Shown one piece after another: positions 50,173-61,321 of a DNA stretch of 64,000 nt. The stretch comes from Azotobacter salinestris (GTDB taxonomy: Bacteria > Pseudomonadota > Gammaproteobacteria > Pseudomonadales > Pseudomonadaceae). The position numbers were made by a program, and so were the translations under genes. The notes under the pieces were generated by a model, which made no database searches, had not been told where the DNA came from, and saw only the letters and a program-made list of their open reading frames with translations. The stretch spans positions 1,611,001 to 1,675,000 of the forward strand of contig NZ_CP045302.1 in the NCBI RefSeq assembly GCF_009363155.1, written 5' to 3'. How positions within the stretch are numbered: the first letter of the stretch is position 1; each line of letters starts with the position of its first letter.

Positions 50173-50727
50173 TCAGCGTGCCTCGATGTCGATATCCACC
50201 TTCGCGCCCTGGACAAGCGTGTTGTAGACCGGCGAGAACGCGGCCAGCTCCTTGAGCAGTTCGAGGTTTTCCGGGGCGGTCTTCACCCGGAACTTCACGC
50301 GGATGGCCGTGTAGCCCTTGGGCACCGTCGGATCCAGCCCGAGAAAGCCGCGCAGGTCGATGTCGCCCTCCAGTTCCGACTCCAGCTCGTCGATGGCGAT
50401 GCCGCGCACCGCCGCGTGGGCGACCATGCTGGTGGTGATGCAGCCGGCCAGGGCATTGAGCAGGTGCTCGACCGGATTGGCGGCCCGGTCCTCGCCGGCC
50501 AGCACGCCGGGCTCGTCCGCCTGCAGTTCGAACGGCTCCCGGTGGGCGATCTCCCGCCCGGCACCGTGGAAGCCGGAAATGGTGCTGCAGTTGCGCGTGG
50601 CGCCGAGCCACCGGTTGCGCGCCCGGAACCTGCAGGCGCCCAGAGCAGGATCCTTCCGGATGGCGCCGATGGTTTCCTCGAGTACTGTCAGATCGATGCC
50701 GTTCACACGGCTGATGTTCTTTTCCAT
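50173..50727 (-). CDS. OsmC family protein
   Basis: A 184-residue OsmC/Ohr-fold protein. The two conserved cysteines are C47 (ATRNCSTI) and C96 (ALAGCITTSM), with a helix containing PVEHLLNALAGC between the domains. The sequence resembles the group often annotated OsmC family peroxiredoxin; substrate unknown. The ATG at 50727 follows a GGGGAGAAGAG site. Its 243-base spacer to the divergent DUF6156 gene holds both promoters. Confidence 0.85.
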   Translation of the reverse strand: MEKNISRVNGIDLTVLEETIGAIRKDPALGACRFRARNRWLGATRNCSTISGFHGAGREIAHREPFELQADEPGVLAGEDRAANPVEHLLNALAGCITTSMVAHAAVRGIAIDELESELEGDIDLRGFLGLDPTVPKGYTAIRVKFRVKTAPENLELLKELAAFSPVYNTLVQGAKVDIDIEAR

Positions 50728-50970
50728 CGCTCTTCTCCCCTGCCAGACACGTGAGCGGTGACCAGGCGGATGCGCGCCCCTGCAGGTGCCGAGCGCCCGG
50801 CCCCGGAAAGGCCGCCAGGCGACCCAATAGCGTATTAGCCCCTCCCGGGCACGCCGGCCAGTCCGGTTCGTCGCGGCACTGCCCGCCCGGCGGCGGTTCT
50901 CCCGCGCCGCACCGCCGGCGCTTTGTGCGATCATCGCGCCTTCGAAAAACCACACCAGATGAGAGGAAAC

Positions 50971-51270
50971 ATGAGCAGCGAAGCTTCCGGCACCTGCCGC
51001 CACTTCGTTACCTACAGCGGCATCAAACTGCCGCTGAAGCTGATGAACGAGCTCGACGAAGCCGGTCTCCACAACCGCAACACCTTCTTCCGCGGCCACT
51101 TCGACGAACAGGACCGCCTGATCAAGATGGAGAAGATCGTCTACGGCGAGCTGGAGCTGCAGCACGTCTACAGCTACCACGCCAACGGCGCCCTGCGTCA
51201 GGCCGAGATCACCGACGCCGACGAGGAAGTCACGGTGCTCGACTTCGACGAGAACGGCCAGCCGGTCTGA
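50971..51270 (+). CDS. DUF6156-type small protein
   Basis: A 99-residue protein starting MSSEASGTCRHFVTYSGIKLPLKL. The GAGAGGAAAC before the ATG is a good ribosome binding site; an in-frame ATG 12 bases upstream is less well placed. The later HVYSYHANGALRQAEI and FDENGQPV repeats look like short beta strands of a YD/MORN-like wrap. I assign DUF6156 from memory of its N-terminal pattern. Function unknown. Confidence 0.65.
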   Translation: MSSEASGTCRHFVTYSGIKLPLKLMNELDEAGLHNRNTFFRGHFDEQDRLIKMEKIVYGELELQHVYSYHANGALRQAEITDADEEVTVLDFDENGQPV

Positions 51271-51401
51271 AGCCCCCCATGCTGCCCTGACCGGCATGAG
51301 CTCGCGCATGACGAAAGCCCCCGGCACCGCCCGGGGGGCAACCTGAAGGAAAGGCTTCTGCTTGCTGCAAGTCCAGACATGAGCGGAGGCGGAATCCCCT
51401 G

Positions 51402-51770
51402 TCAGATATCCGCATCGCCCCGGCTCGCCGGCTCCGCCGCCCGCTGCCATGGCCAGCGGCCGTCCAACTCGACCTGCAGGGACATGCTCAGGAAGGTCCG
51501 GATCAGGACGATCAGCCCCAGGACGAGGACGCTCTCGAGCGTCGGGGTCACAGCCACCGTGCGGATGATGTCGGCCGCCACCAGAAACTCCAGCCCGAGC
51601 AGGATCCCCCGCCCCAGATCGTGCCGCAACTGCCGATAGGGGGTGGCCGTCCGCCGGCCGGCAATGCAGAAGCGGACCGCGGCGACCCCTATTCCAAGCA
51701 CGATGATCACAACCCCGGCGCCATCGATCGCGAGACCGGCGACCTCGATCATTTCATCCAGTGAAGGCAT
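51402..51770 (-). CDS. DUF1622 membrane protein
   Basis: A 122-residue protein with three membrane helices (GAGVVIIVLGIGVAAVRF; ILLGLEFLVAADIIRTV; SVLVLGLIVLIRTFLSMSL). The YRQLRHDLGRGILLGLEFLVAADII stretch is characteristic of DUF1622. Function unknown. It lies between ettA's terminator and the DUF6156 gene. Confidence 0.85.
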   Translation of the reverse strand: MPSLDEMIEVAGLAIDGAGVVIIVLGIGVAAVRFCIAGRRTATPYRQLRHDLGRGILLGLEFLVAADIIRTVAVTPTLESVLVLGLIVLIRTFLSMSLQVELDGRWPWQRAAEPASRGDADI

Positions 51771-51844
51771 GGCGTTCCTCCCCAGCGGGCACCCATGGTA
51801 TCGGCAGCCTTCCGAAAAACCTCGCTGCCTCGTCCAAAACGAAA

Positions 51845-51871
51845 AAGCCCCTGCCGCTGTGGCAGGGGCTT
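51845..51871 (-). terminator. Terminator of ettA
   Basis: Read leftward, AAGCCCCTGCC and GGCAGGGGCTT form an 11-base-pair stem with a 5-base loop and a following TTTTC. It lies 35 bases after the ettA stop. Confidence 0.85.
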
Positions 51872-51905
51872 CTCGTCTCGGGCCTGCTTGTGGCTGCCTT
51901 CGAGT

Positions 51906-53570
<1,665 letters not shown>

Positions 53571-53926
53571 GAATGACCTTGGTTTCGACCAGGAAATGGA
53601 AACGGGAAGACGGGGGCGCCTAGCCGGGGGCGCCTAGCCGGGGACACCCGGCCAGGGGCGCGGCCGAACGGCGATCCGCGACAGCTCAGTGACACCGGCT
53701 GCCCGGCCCCCGCGCGTGCCGGCAAAGCTACCCGAAATGCGCCGGGCAAACCAGACGAGGGGCGCCCCGGGCGGCGAGCGGCTTTACTGTGGGGAAGATG
53801 GCGCGGCCCGCGAGATGAGCCCGGCTCGCCCACAGTTGATCGTCTTTCATGTGCCGGCCCGCTGCGGATAGGGTAGAATCCGCGCCCTCTTTAAATCTAC
53901 CGCCCAGCCGAACCCAGGGGATTGCC
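53571..53926. other. Intergenic spacer between ettA and glyA
   Basis: The 356 bases hold promoters for both divergent genes. A 14-base tandem duplication (53611-53638) lies near ettA. TAGAAT at 53874-53879 is a possible -10 element for glyA, but no good -35 is seen. I see no other gene. Confidence 0.4.
53611..53638. repeat. Fourteen-base tandem duplication
   Basis: cgggggcgcctagc occurs twice in direct succession, followed by a partial third copy (cgggg). It lies 41 bases upstream of the ettA start. Confidence 0.85.
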
Positions 53927-55180
<1,254 letters not shown>

Positions 55181-55194
55181 GCCTCGCCTCCTGG

Positions 55195-55221
55195 AAAAGC
55201 CCGGCCCCGCGCCGGGCTTTT
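55195..55221 (+). terminator. Terminator of glyA
   Basis: AAAAGCCCGGC and GCCGGGCTTTT form an 11-base-pair stem with a CCCGC loop, followed by TTCG. Confidence 0.88.
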
Positions 55222-55542
55222 TCGTCTCCTGCCGGCGCACCGGCACGACAAGCACGCGCCCCCCCCTGCAGTGCTGGCCACTGCGCAAGCCCTTGCGCCA
55301 TCGGCTCCCCGCATCCCTCCCGAGACAGCCTCAAGCCCCGCCAGCCGTAGCTTTCGGACAGGAGGCAAGTTCTCGTCCATCTCTACGCAAAAAGCTGCGC
55401 AAGGGTTGCCGACAGCCGTCACACAGTTTCGGCTCTCCCAGCCCATCTTCTTGATTTAAAAGGATTAGTGGGTTCGGCACGGGTCTTGTCTGGTTTCGAC
55501 TTCCGGACCGCTCCGGTCCATCACCCAGCAAGGAGAGTCCCC
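55222..55542. other. Intergenic spacer upstream of hcp
   Basis: The 321 bases after the glyA terminator carry no gene that I can support. The last 70 bases hold a sigma-54-like element and a good ribosome binding site for hcp. Confidence 0.5.
55475..55490 (+). promoter_or_regulatory. Sigma-54-like element upstream of hcp
   Basis: CGGCACGGGTCTTGTC fits the sigma-54 consensus TGGCACRNNNNTTGCW in GGCACG and TTG with correct spacing, but the first T is C and GC is GT. It is about 40 bases before the probable leader end. Confidence 0.4.
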
Positions 55543-56061
55543 ATGCCAACACCCGCGTACCTGTCCCTCGAAGGCACCAAGCAGGGCCTGATCACTGCCG
55601 GCACCTTCACCGAGGATTCGGTCGGCAATATCTTCCAGGAAGGCCACGAGGACCAGATCCTGGTTCAGGCCTTCAACCACCAGGTGATCATTCCCCGCGA
55701 CCCGCAGTCCGGCCAGCCCACCGGCCAGCGCGTGCACAAGCCGCTGATGATCACCAAGGTGTTCGACAAGTCCTCGCCGCTGATCTTCAACGCCCTCACC
55801 TCCGGCGAGCGCCTGGCCAAGTGCCGCCTGGAGTGGTTCCGCACCTCGGCCACCGGCACCCAGGAGCACTACTTCACCATCGAGCTGGAGGATGCGGTGA
55901 TCGTCGACGTGCAGTCACGCATGCCGAACTGCCAGGACCCGAACATGGCGCACTTCACCCATCTGGAGGACGTCTATTTCACCTACCGCAAGATCGTCTG
56001 GACCCACGAGGTGTCCGGCACCTCCGGCTCCGACGACTGGCGCACGCCGATCTCCGCCTGA
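55543..56061 (+). CDS. hcp: Orphan Hcp protein (type VI secretion)
   Basis: Forms hexameric rings stacked into the inner tube of the type VI secretion system; also chaperones effectors. The 172 residues start MPTPAYLSLEGTKQGLITAG and end VSGTSGSDDWRTPISA, which fits the Hcp2-like length of pseudomonads. The ribosome binding site AGGAGAG is 6 bases before the ATG. No vgrG, tss or effector gene is next to it here: glyA is upstream and yjiA is convergent. Confidence 0.93.
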   Translation: MPTPAYLSLEGTKQGLITAGTFTEDSVGNIFQEGHEDQILVQAFNHQVIIPRDPQSGQPTGQRVHKPLMITKVFDKSSPLIFNALTSGERLAKCRLEWFRTSATGTQEHYFTIELEDAVIVDVQSRMPNCQDPNMAHFTHLEDVYFTYRKIVWTHEVSGTSGSDDWRTPISA

Positions 56062-56171
56062 CCGCCGCGGCCGCACCGGCCGCCACTCCTGGCCAGGGGC
56101 GGCGAATGTTCGCTCCCGGCCCGTGCGGCCCAACGTTCGGCGCAAAACTGTCCCCACCGAGGCGGCGCGGC

Positions 56172-57143
56172 TCAGTCCTGCACCTCGGCGAATCCCGCGC
56201 GGATTTCCTCTTCCGGCAGGTTGTCGCCGATGAACACCAGCACGCTCTCGCGCGTCTCGTCGGCGCCCCACTCCTCCGCCCAGTCGAAGCCGTAGAGGCG
56301 CAGCACGCCCTGGAACACCATGCGCCGCGGCTCGCCGGCCAGGCTCAGCACGCCCTTGTAGCGCAGCAGCGAGTTGCCGTAGCGCGCCAGCAGACCCTCC
56401 ATGAACAGGCCGAGCCGCTCCAGGTCCAGCGCCTGCTCGGTGCGCAGCACCAGGGTGGCGATGCGGTCCTTGCTGGCGGCCGGAACGAGCGGGCGCAGGG
56501 TCAGGGCCTGGCCGAAGTCGGCGTTGAGGTTGAAGCCGCGCACATCGAGCAGCTCGCCCAGCTCGATGCGGCCGTGCTCGACGATGCGGATCGGCGCGCG
56601 ACGGTTGATGCGCTGCAGGCGCTGGCTCAGCGCCTCGACCGCCTCGCTTGCCACCAAGTCGGTCTTGCTCAGCAGGATGCGGTCGGCGAAGCCGACCTGG
56701 GCCTGGGCGATGGCCTCCTGCAGGTGGCGCCCGGCATTGGCGGCATCCACCAGGGTGATGATGCCGTCGAGCACGTAGCGGTCGCACAGCTCGTCGTCGG
56801 CGAAGAAGGTCTGCGCCACCGGCGCCGGATCGGCCAGCCCGGTGCACTCGATGACCAGACGGTCGAAGGCCAGCTCGCCGGCGTCCAGACGCTCGAGCAA
56901 AAGAAACAGCGCCTTTTCCAGCTCGACATGGATCGAGCAGCAGACGCAGCCGTTGGCCAGGGTCATCAGCTCGACCGGTGCGGAGCCGAGCAACTGGCCG
57001 TCGATCGGCGTCTCGCTGAACTCGTTCTCGATCACCGCGATCTTCAGGCCGTGCTCGGCCTCGAGCAGGTACTGCAGCAGGGTGGTCTTGCCGGCGCCGA
57101 GAAAGCCGCTGAGCACGGTGACCGGGATGGGGGCTTGGGACAT
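56172..57143 (-). CDS. yjiA: CobW/YjiA-family GTPase
   Basis: G3E-family metal-binding GTPase of 323 residues from the ATG at 57143. It has the P-loop GFLGAGKTTL near 13-22, the metal-binding CxCC motif (GCVCCS) near 67, and the C-terminal CobW_C domain. In E. coli yjiA is linked to the btsT-yjiX operon. Its role here is probably metal delivery or cofactor handling for the pyruvate uptake locus, which is unproven. A stem-loop precedes its start. Confidence 0.9.
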   Translation of the reverse strand: MSQAPIPVTVLSGFLGAGKTTLLQYLLEAEHGLKIAVIENEFSETPIDGQLLGSAPVELMTLANGCVCCSIHVELEKALFLLLERLDAGELAFDRLVIECTGLADPAPVAQTFFADDELCDRYVLDGIITLVDAANAGRHLQEAIAQAQVGFADRILLSKTDLVASEAVEALSQRLQRINRRAPIRIVEHGRIELGELLDVRGFNLNADFGQALTLRPLVPAASKDRIATLVLRTEQALDLERLGLFMEGLLARYGNSLLRYKGVLSLAGEPRRMVFQGVLRLYGFDWAEEWGADETRESVLVFIGDNLPEEEIRAGFAEVQD

Positions 57144-57163
57144 GAAGCGTTCCTCGAAACGAA

Positions 57164-57189
57164 ACGCGCCACGGCGGAGCGTGGCGCGT
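57164..57189 (-). other. Stem-loop in the yjiA leader
   Basis: ACGCGCCACG and CGTGGCGCGT form a perfect 10-base-pair stem with a GCGGAG loop, ending about 20 bases before the yjiA start on the same transcript as yjiX. It may lower read-through into yjiA or protect the mRNA. Confidence 0.5.
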
Positions 57190-57218
57190 GAATGCAATGC
57201 CAGGCGCAACGATCTGGC

Positions 57219-57243
57219 GTGGACAACGCTGCGCGGTTGTCCA
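57219..57243. repeat. Palindromic intergenic element
   Basis: GTGGACAAC and GTTGTCCAC arms flank GCTGCGC and are followed by CCTACG, the form of pseudomonad intergenic palindromes (GTGGACAACGC...GTTGTCCACCCTAC). It lies between yjiX and yjiA. Confidence 0.6.
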
Positions 57244-57256
57244 CCCTACGCCAAAG

Positions 57257-57460
57257 TCAGCAACAACGCACCGGCCGCCCCTTGCCGCCACCATAGCGGG
57301 CATCCTGGCGCTCGCGGAAGAAATCCTCGTAGCTCATCACCGGCTGGTCCGGATGCTTGCTCTGCATGTGCTCGACGTAGGTGTCGTAGTCGGGCATGCC
57401 GACCAGCATGCGGGCGGCCTGGCCGAGATACTTGCCCATGCGGCTGAGATCGTTGAACAC
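57257..57460 (-). CDS. yjiX: YbdD/YjiX family protein
   Basis: A 67-residue protein starting [40 protein letters not shown], the YjiX/YbdD signature that goes with CstA-type transporters. It ends in a double Cys (VRCC). Function unknown; the E. coli homologue follows btsT (yjiY) or cstA. It starts 54 bases after the cstA stop. Confidence 0.92.
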   Translation of the reverse strand: MFNDLSRMGKYLGQAARMLVGMPDYDTYVEHMQSKHPDQPVMSYEDFFRERQDARYGGGKGRPVRCC

Positions 57461-57514
57461 GAAACCTCTCCTCTCTTGCTCAAGACCGGGCCCCCGAAGG
57501 AGCCCGGAGCTGGA

Positions 57515-59572
57515 TCAGGCGCCGGGAATCGCCTGGAAGGGCGTTTCCTTGTCGGTGCGCTCCTCGACGACCCAGGCGGCACGGCCGACCTTCAGCGAGT
57601 AGAACAGGATGCTGAACACCACCACCAGGAACAGCACGCTGAGACCGGCATTGGTGTAGGCGTTCATGATCACGCTCTGCATCTGGCCGAGGTCCTTGGC
57701 CGGAGCCAGGATCTGGCCGGCCTCCAGCGCTGCGGTGTACTTGTTGGCCAGGGCGAGGAAGCCGACCGCCGGGTTCGGATCGAACAGCTTGATCAGGCTC
57801 GCCACCGTGGTGCAGATCAGCAGCCAGACAGCCGGCAGCAGGGTGACCCAGACGTAGCGCTGGCGCTTCATCTTGATCAATACCACGCTGCAGAGCATCA
57901 GGGCGATGCCGGCGAGCATCTGGTTGGAGATGCCGAACAGCGGCCACAGGGTGTTGATGCCGCCCAGCGGGTCGACCACGCCCTGGTACAGCAGATAGCC
58001 CCAGAGCGCCACGCAGCCGGCGGTGGCAATCACGTTGGCACCCCAGGAGTCGGTGCGGCGCAGGGCCGGCACGAAGTTGCCGAGCAGGTCCTGGAGCATG
58101 AAGCGCCCGGCGCGGGTGCCGGCGTCCACGGCGGTGAGGATGAACAGCGCCTCGAACAGAATGGCAAAGTGATACCAGAACGCCATGGAGGTCGCCCCCG
58201 GCAATACCTGATGAAGAATCTGCGCGATGCCCACGGCCAGGGTCGGCGCACCGCCGGCACGCGCCAGGATGGTGGTTTCACCGATGTCGCGGGCCACGCC
58301 CTCAAGCGCTTCGGGGGTGATGGCGAAGCCCCAGTTGCTGACCGCCGCCGCCACGCTGGCGGCATCGGCACCGACAATGGCCGGCGGGCTGTTCATGGCG
58401 AAGTACACGCCAGGCTCGATCACCGCGGCAGCGACCATGGCCATGATTGCCACCATCGACTCCATCAGCATGCCGCCGTAGCCGATGTAGCGGGCATGGG
58501 TCTCGCTGGCCAGCAGCTTGGGCGTGGTGCCGGAGGCGATCAGCGCATGAAAGCCGGATACCGCGCCGCAGGCGATGGTGATGAACAGGAAGGGGAACAG
58601 CGCGCCCTTCCACACCGGGCCGCTGCCGTCGATGAACTGGGTCACGGCCGGCATCTTCAGGTCGGGGTTGAGGATCACGATGCCGACCGCCAGGGCGGCG
58701 ATGGTGCCGATCTTCAGAAAGGTCGACAGGTAGTCGCGCGGGGCGAGGATCAGCCACACCGGCAGCACTGCGGCGACGAAGCCGTAGCCGATCAGCATCC
58801 AGGTGATCTGCACGCCGCTGAAGGTGAACACCTCGCTCCAGTAGGGGTCGGTGGAAATCGCACCGCCCAGCCAGATCGAGCCCAGCAGCAGGACGATGCC
58901 GACCAGCGAGATCTCGCCGATGCGTCCCGGGCGGATGTAGCGCATGTACAGGCCCATGAACATGGCGATCGGGATGGTCGCGATCACCGTGAACATGCCC
59001 CACGGGCTGTGGGCCAGGGCCTTGACCACGATCAGCGCCAGCACCGCGAGGATGATGACCATGATCAGGAAGCAGCCGAACAGCGCGATGGTGCCGGGAA
59101 TCCGGCCCATTTCCTCGCGCACCATGTCGCCCAGCGAGCGGGCGTTGCGGCGGGTGGAGATGCACAGGACCAGGAAGTCCTGCACCGCGCCGGCCAGCAC
59201 CACCCCGGCGATCAGCCACAGGGTGCCGGGCAGGTAGCCCATCTGCGCGGCGAGCACCGGGCCGACCAGCGGGCCCGCGCCGGCGATGGCGGCGAAGTGA
59301 TGGCCGAACAGCACGTGCTTGTTGGTCGGCACGAAGTCCAGGCCGTCGTTGTTGAGCACCGCCGGGGTGGCGCGGCGCGGATCGAGCTGCATCACCCGGG
59401 TGGCGATGAACAGGCTGTAGTAGCGGTAGGCGACCAGGTAGATGGCCGTCGCGGCGACCACGATCCACAGGGCGTTGATGGCTTCGCCTCGACGCAGGGC
59501 CACGACGCCCAGGGCGGCGGCGCCCAGCACCGCCAGGGCGAGCCAGGCGAGATGAGAGACCAGTCGGTTCAT
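57515..59572 (-). CDS. cstA: CstA-family carbon starvation protein (pyruvate transporter)
   Basis: Inner membrane transporter of 685 residues with about 16-18 helices. The CstA family signatures GHHFAAIAGAGPLVGPV and SLGDMVREEMG are present. E. coli BtsT and CstA take up pyruvate (and peptides for CstA). With yjiX and yjiA it forms the conserved operon cstA-yjiX-yjiA. Expression is probably induced by a two-component system read in the opposite direction next to it. Confidence 0.95.
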   Translation of the reverse strand: MNRLVSHLAWLALAVLGAAALGVVALRRGEAINALWIVVAATAIYLVAYRYYSLFIATRVMQLDPRRATPAVLNNDGLDFVPTNKHVLFGHHFAAIAGAGPLVGPVLAAQMGYLPGTLWLIAGVVLAGAVQDFLVLCISTRRNARSLGDMVREEMGRIPGTIALFGCFLIMVIILAVLALIVVKALAHSPWGMFTVIATIPIAMFMGLYMRYIRPGRIGEISLVGIVLLLGSIWLGGAISTDPYWSEVFTFSGVQITWMLIGYGFVAAVLPVWLILAPRDYLSTFLKIGTIAALAVGIVILNPDLKMPAVTQFIDGSGPVWKGALFPFLFITIACGAVSGFHALIASGTTPKLLASETHARYIGYGGMLMESMVAIMAMVAAAVIEPGVYFAMNSPPAIVGADAASVAAAVSNWGFAITPEALEGVARDIGETTILARAGGAPTLAVGIAQILHQVLPGATSMAFWYHFAILFEALFILTAVDAGTRAGRFMLQDLLGNFVPALRRTDSWGANVIATAGCVALWGYLLYQGVVDPLGGINTLWPLFGISNQMLAGIALMLCSVVLIKMKRQRYVWVTLLPAVWLLICTTVASLIKLFDPNPAVGFLALANKYTAALEAGQILAPAKDLGQMQSVIMNAYTNAGLSVLFLVVVFSILFYSLKVGRAAWVVEERTDKETPFQAIPGA

Positions 59573-59933
59573 TGCGTTCTCCTGCCGCCGGCCGGGCGGC
59601 CCGCGGCGCCATTGTTGGAATTGTCGCGCTCCGGAGATGGAGCCTTGCTACTATCCCCACATCTCGCCGGCGCCGATATTCGCAGTGCTACTCAGGGCCA
59701 CTACGTAGAACTACGCAGACGCGAAAAGGACGGCGTGCCACGCCCCACCCCCGGATGGCTCTGGCACGGCGCCTGGCGCCAGATGGCAGGCAGCCGGACG
59801 GCAGCGTCCGGCAGAAACGCTCCTGCCGAAAATCCTAGGACAGAATCGCCAGGCCCGGCGGCCTCCCCTTCCCGGCCCGCAACCTCCGCTGCGGGGAATC
59901 CCGGCGACAGCGCCGCGCTCCACGAGAAGACCC
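59573..59933. other. Divergent regulatory spacer of cstA and the two-component system
   Basis: A 361-base region with promoters for both transcripts. Four CTAC sites (59648, 59688, 59701, 59711) lie on the plus strand, the last three 13 and 10 bases apart, and CTACGTAG at 59701-59708 is a perfect palindrome. These are candidate binding sites for the neighbouring response regulator. I see no other gene. Confidence 0.45.
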
Positions 59934-61283
59934 ATGCAGCTCAAACACAAGATCGTCGCTCTCAGCATCCTGCCGCTGCTGCTGGCCGTGGCGCTGATCT
60001 GCGCCCTGGTCATCGTGCAGAACCAGCGGCTCGGGGAAGACCAGGCCCGGCTGATCGAGAACGCCATCCTGTCCAGCAAGCGGGCCGAGCTGAAGAACTA
60101 CATGGCCATGGCGCTGAGCGTCATCGCCCCGCTGCAGGCCAGCGGCCAGGACGATGCCCGGGCCCGGCGGCAGGCGCTCGAGGCCCTGGCCAGGATCAGT
60201 TTCGGGCGGGACGGCTACTTCTTCGTCTACGACACCCGGGGCCGCAATCTGATGCATCCCCGCCAGGCCGAACTGGTCGGCCGCGACCTGTGGAACCTGA
60301 CCGATCCCCACGGCCTGCCCGCCGTCCGGGCGCTGGTCGAGAGCGCCACCCACGGCGACGGCTTCCAGCGCTATGCCTGGCAGAAGCCCTCGACCGGCCA
60401 GGTGACCGACAAGCTGGCCTATGTGGTGATCCTCGAACCCTGGGGCTGGATGCTCGGTACCGGGATCTACCTCGAGGACGTGGAGCAGGCGACCCGCCAG
60501 GTCCGCGACGAGGTGGCCGGCGGCATACGCTCCACCATGCTCGCCATCGCCACCATCGCCCTGGTGGCGGTGCTGCTGGTCTTCGCCGGCGGCCTGACCC
60601 TGAGCGTCCGGGAACACCGGCTGGCCGACAGCAAGCTGCAGGCGCTCAACCGGCGCATCGTCCACCTGCAGGAAGAGGAGCGCTCGCGGGTTTCCCGGGA
60701 ACTGCACGACGGCATCAGCCAGTTGCTGGTGTCGATCAAGTTCCAGTTCGAGCTGGCCGGCCATCAGTTGGAAGCGGGCCACGCCGCGGGTCTCGCGATC
60801 CTCGGCCAGGCCACCGAACGCCTGGGCAGCGCCATCGGCGAGATCCGCCGCATCTCCCACGACCTGCGCCCCTCGCTGCTCGACACCCTGGGCCTGCCGG
60901 CCGCCATCGGCCAACTGGCGACCGAGTTCGAGCAGCGCTGCGCCCTGGGCGTCGTCTACCGCAACGGCCTGCCCGACGCCCGGCTGCCCGACGAAGTGGC
61001 GGTGGCGCTGTTCCGCATCGTCCAGGAGGCGCTGACCAACATCGAACGCCACGCCCGGGCCGGCAGCGTCCTCATCGATCTCGAGCCCTGCGTGAACGGC
61101 GTGCAGCTGCTGGTGCAGGACGACGGCATCGGCTTCGATCCGCAGACCATCGAGCACCTGCAGGACGGCATCGGCCTGCGCAACATCCGCGAACGGGTCG
61201 AGCACCTCGGCGGTCGCTTCAGCCTATCGTCCAGCACGGGCCGGACCGGGATACGTGTAATATTGCCCGTGCCGACCGCCTGA
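59934..61283 (+). CDS. Cache-domain histidine kinase
   Basis: A 449-residue membrane sensor. Two membrane helices (about 9-30 and 200-222) flank a periplasmic single-Cache (sCache_2-like) domain with GYFFVYDTRGRNLMHPR and WGWMLGTGIYL. The C-terminal HisKA_3 domain has RELHDGISQ with H258 as the phosphate acceptor, and the ATPase domain ends in GIGLRNIRERVEHLGG. The response regulator gene follows after 38 bases. sCache_2 domains in pseudomonad receptors bind C2/C3 carboxylates, so pyruvate is a plausible signal, but that is inference. Confidence 0.88.
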   Translation: MQLKHKIVALSILPLLLAVALICALVIVQNQRLGEDQARLIENAILSSKRAELKNYMAMALSVIAPLQASGQDDARARRQALEALARISFGRDGYFFVYDTRGRNLMHPRQAELVGRDLWNLTDPHGLPAVRALVESATHGDGFQRYAWQKPSTGQVTDKLAYVVILEPWGWMLGTGIYLEDVEQATRQVRDEVAGGIRSTMLAIATIALVAVLLVFAGGLTLSVREHRLADSKLQALNRRIVHLQEEERSRVSRELHDGISQLLVSIKFQFELAGHQLEAGHAAGLAILGQATERLGSAIGEIRRISHDLRPSLLDTLGLPAAIGQLATEFEQRCALGVVYRNGLPDARLPDEVAVALFRIVQEALTNIERHARAGSVLIDLEPCVNGVQLLVQDDGIGFDPQTIEHLQDGIGLRNIRERVEHLGGRFSLSSSTGRTGIRVILPVPTA

Positions 61284-61321
61284 GGCCGGCACGTCGCCCA
61301 CCCAATAAGAAGAGTTGCAGC

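Noticed and set aside
55543-56061. Part of a type VI secretion cluster
   Set aside because: No tss, vgrG, clpV or effector gene beside it; clpB in this window is the disaggregase, not ClpV.
59762-59777. Sigma-54 promoter in the cstA spacer
   Set aside because: TGGCACGGCGCCTGGC fits the -24 half, but the -12 GC is displaced by one base.
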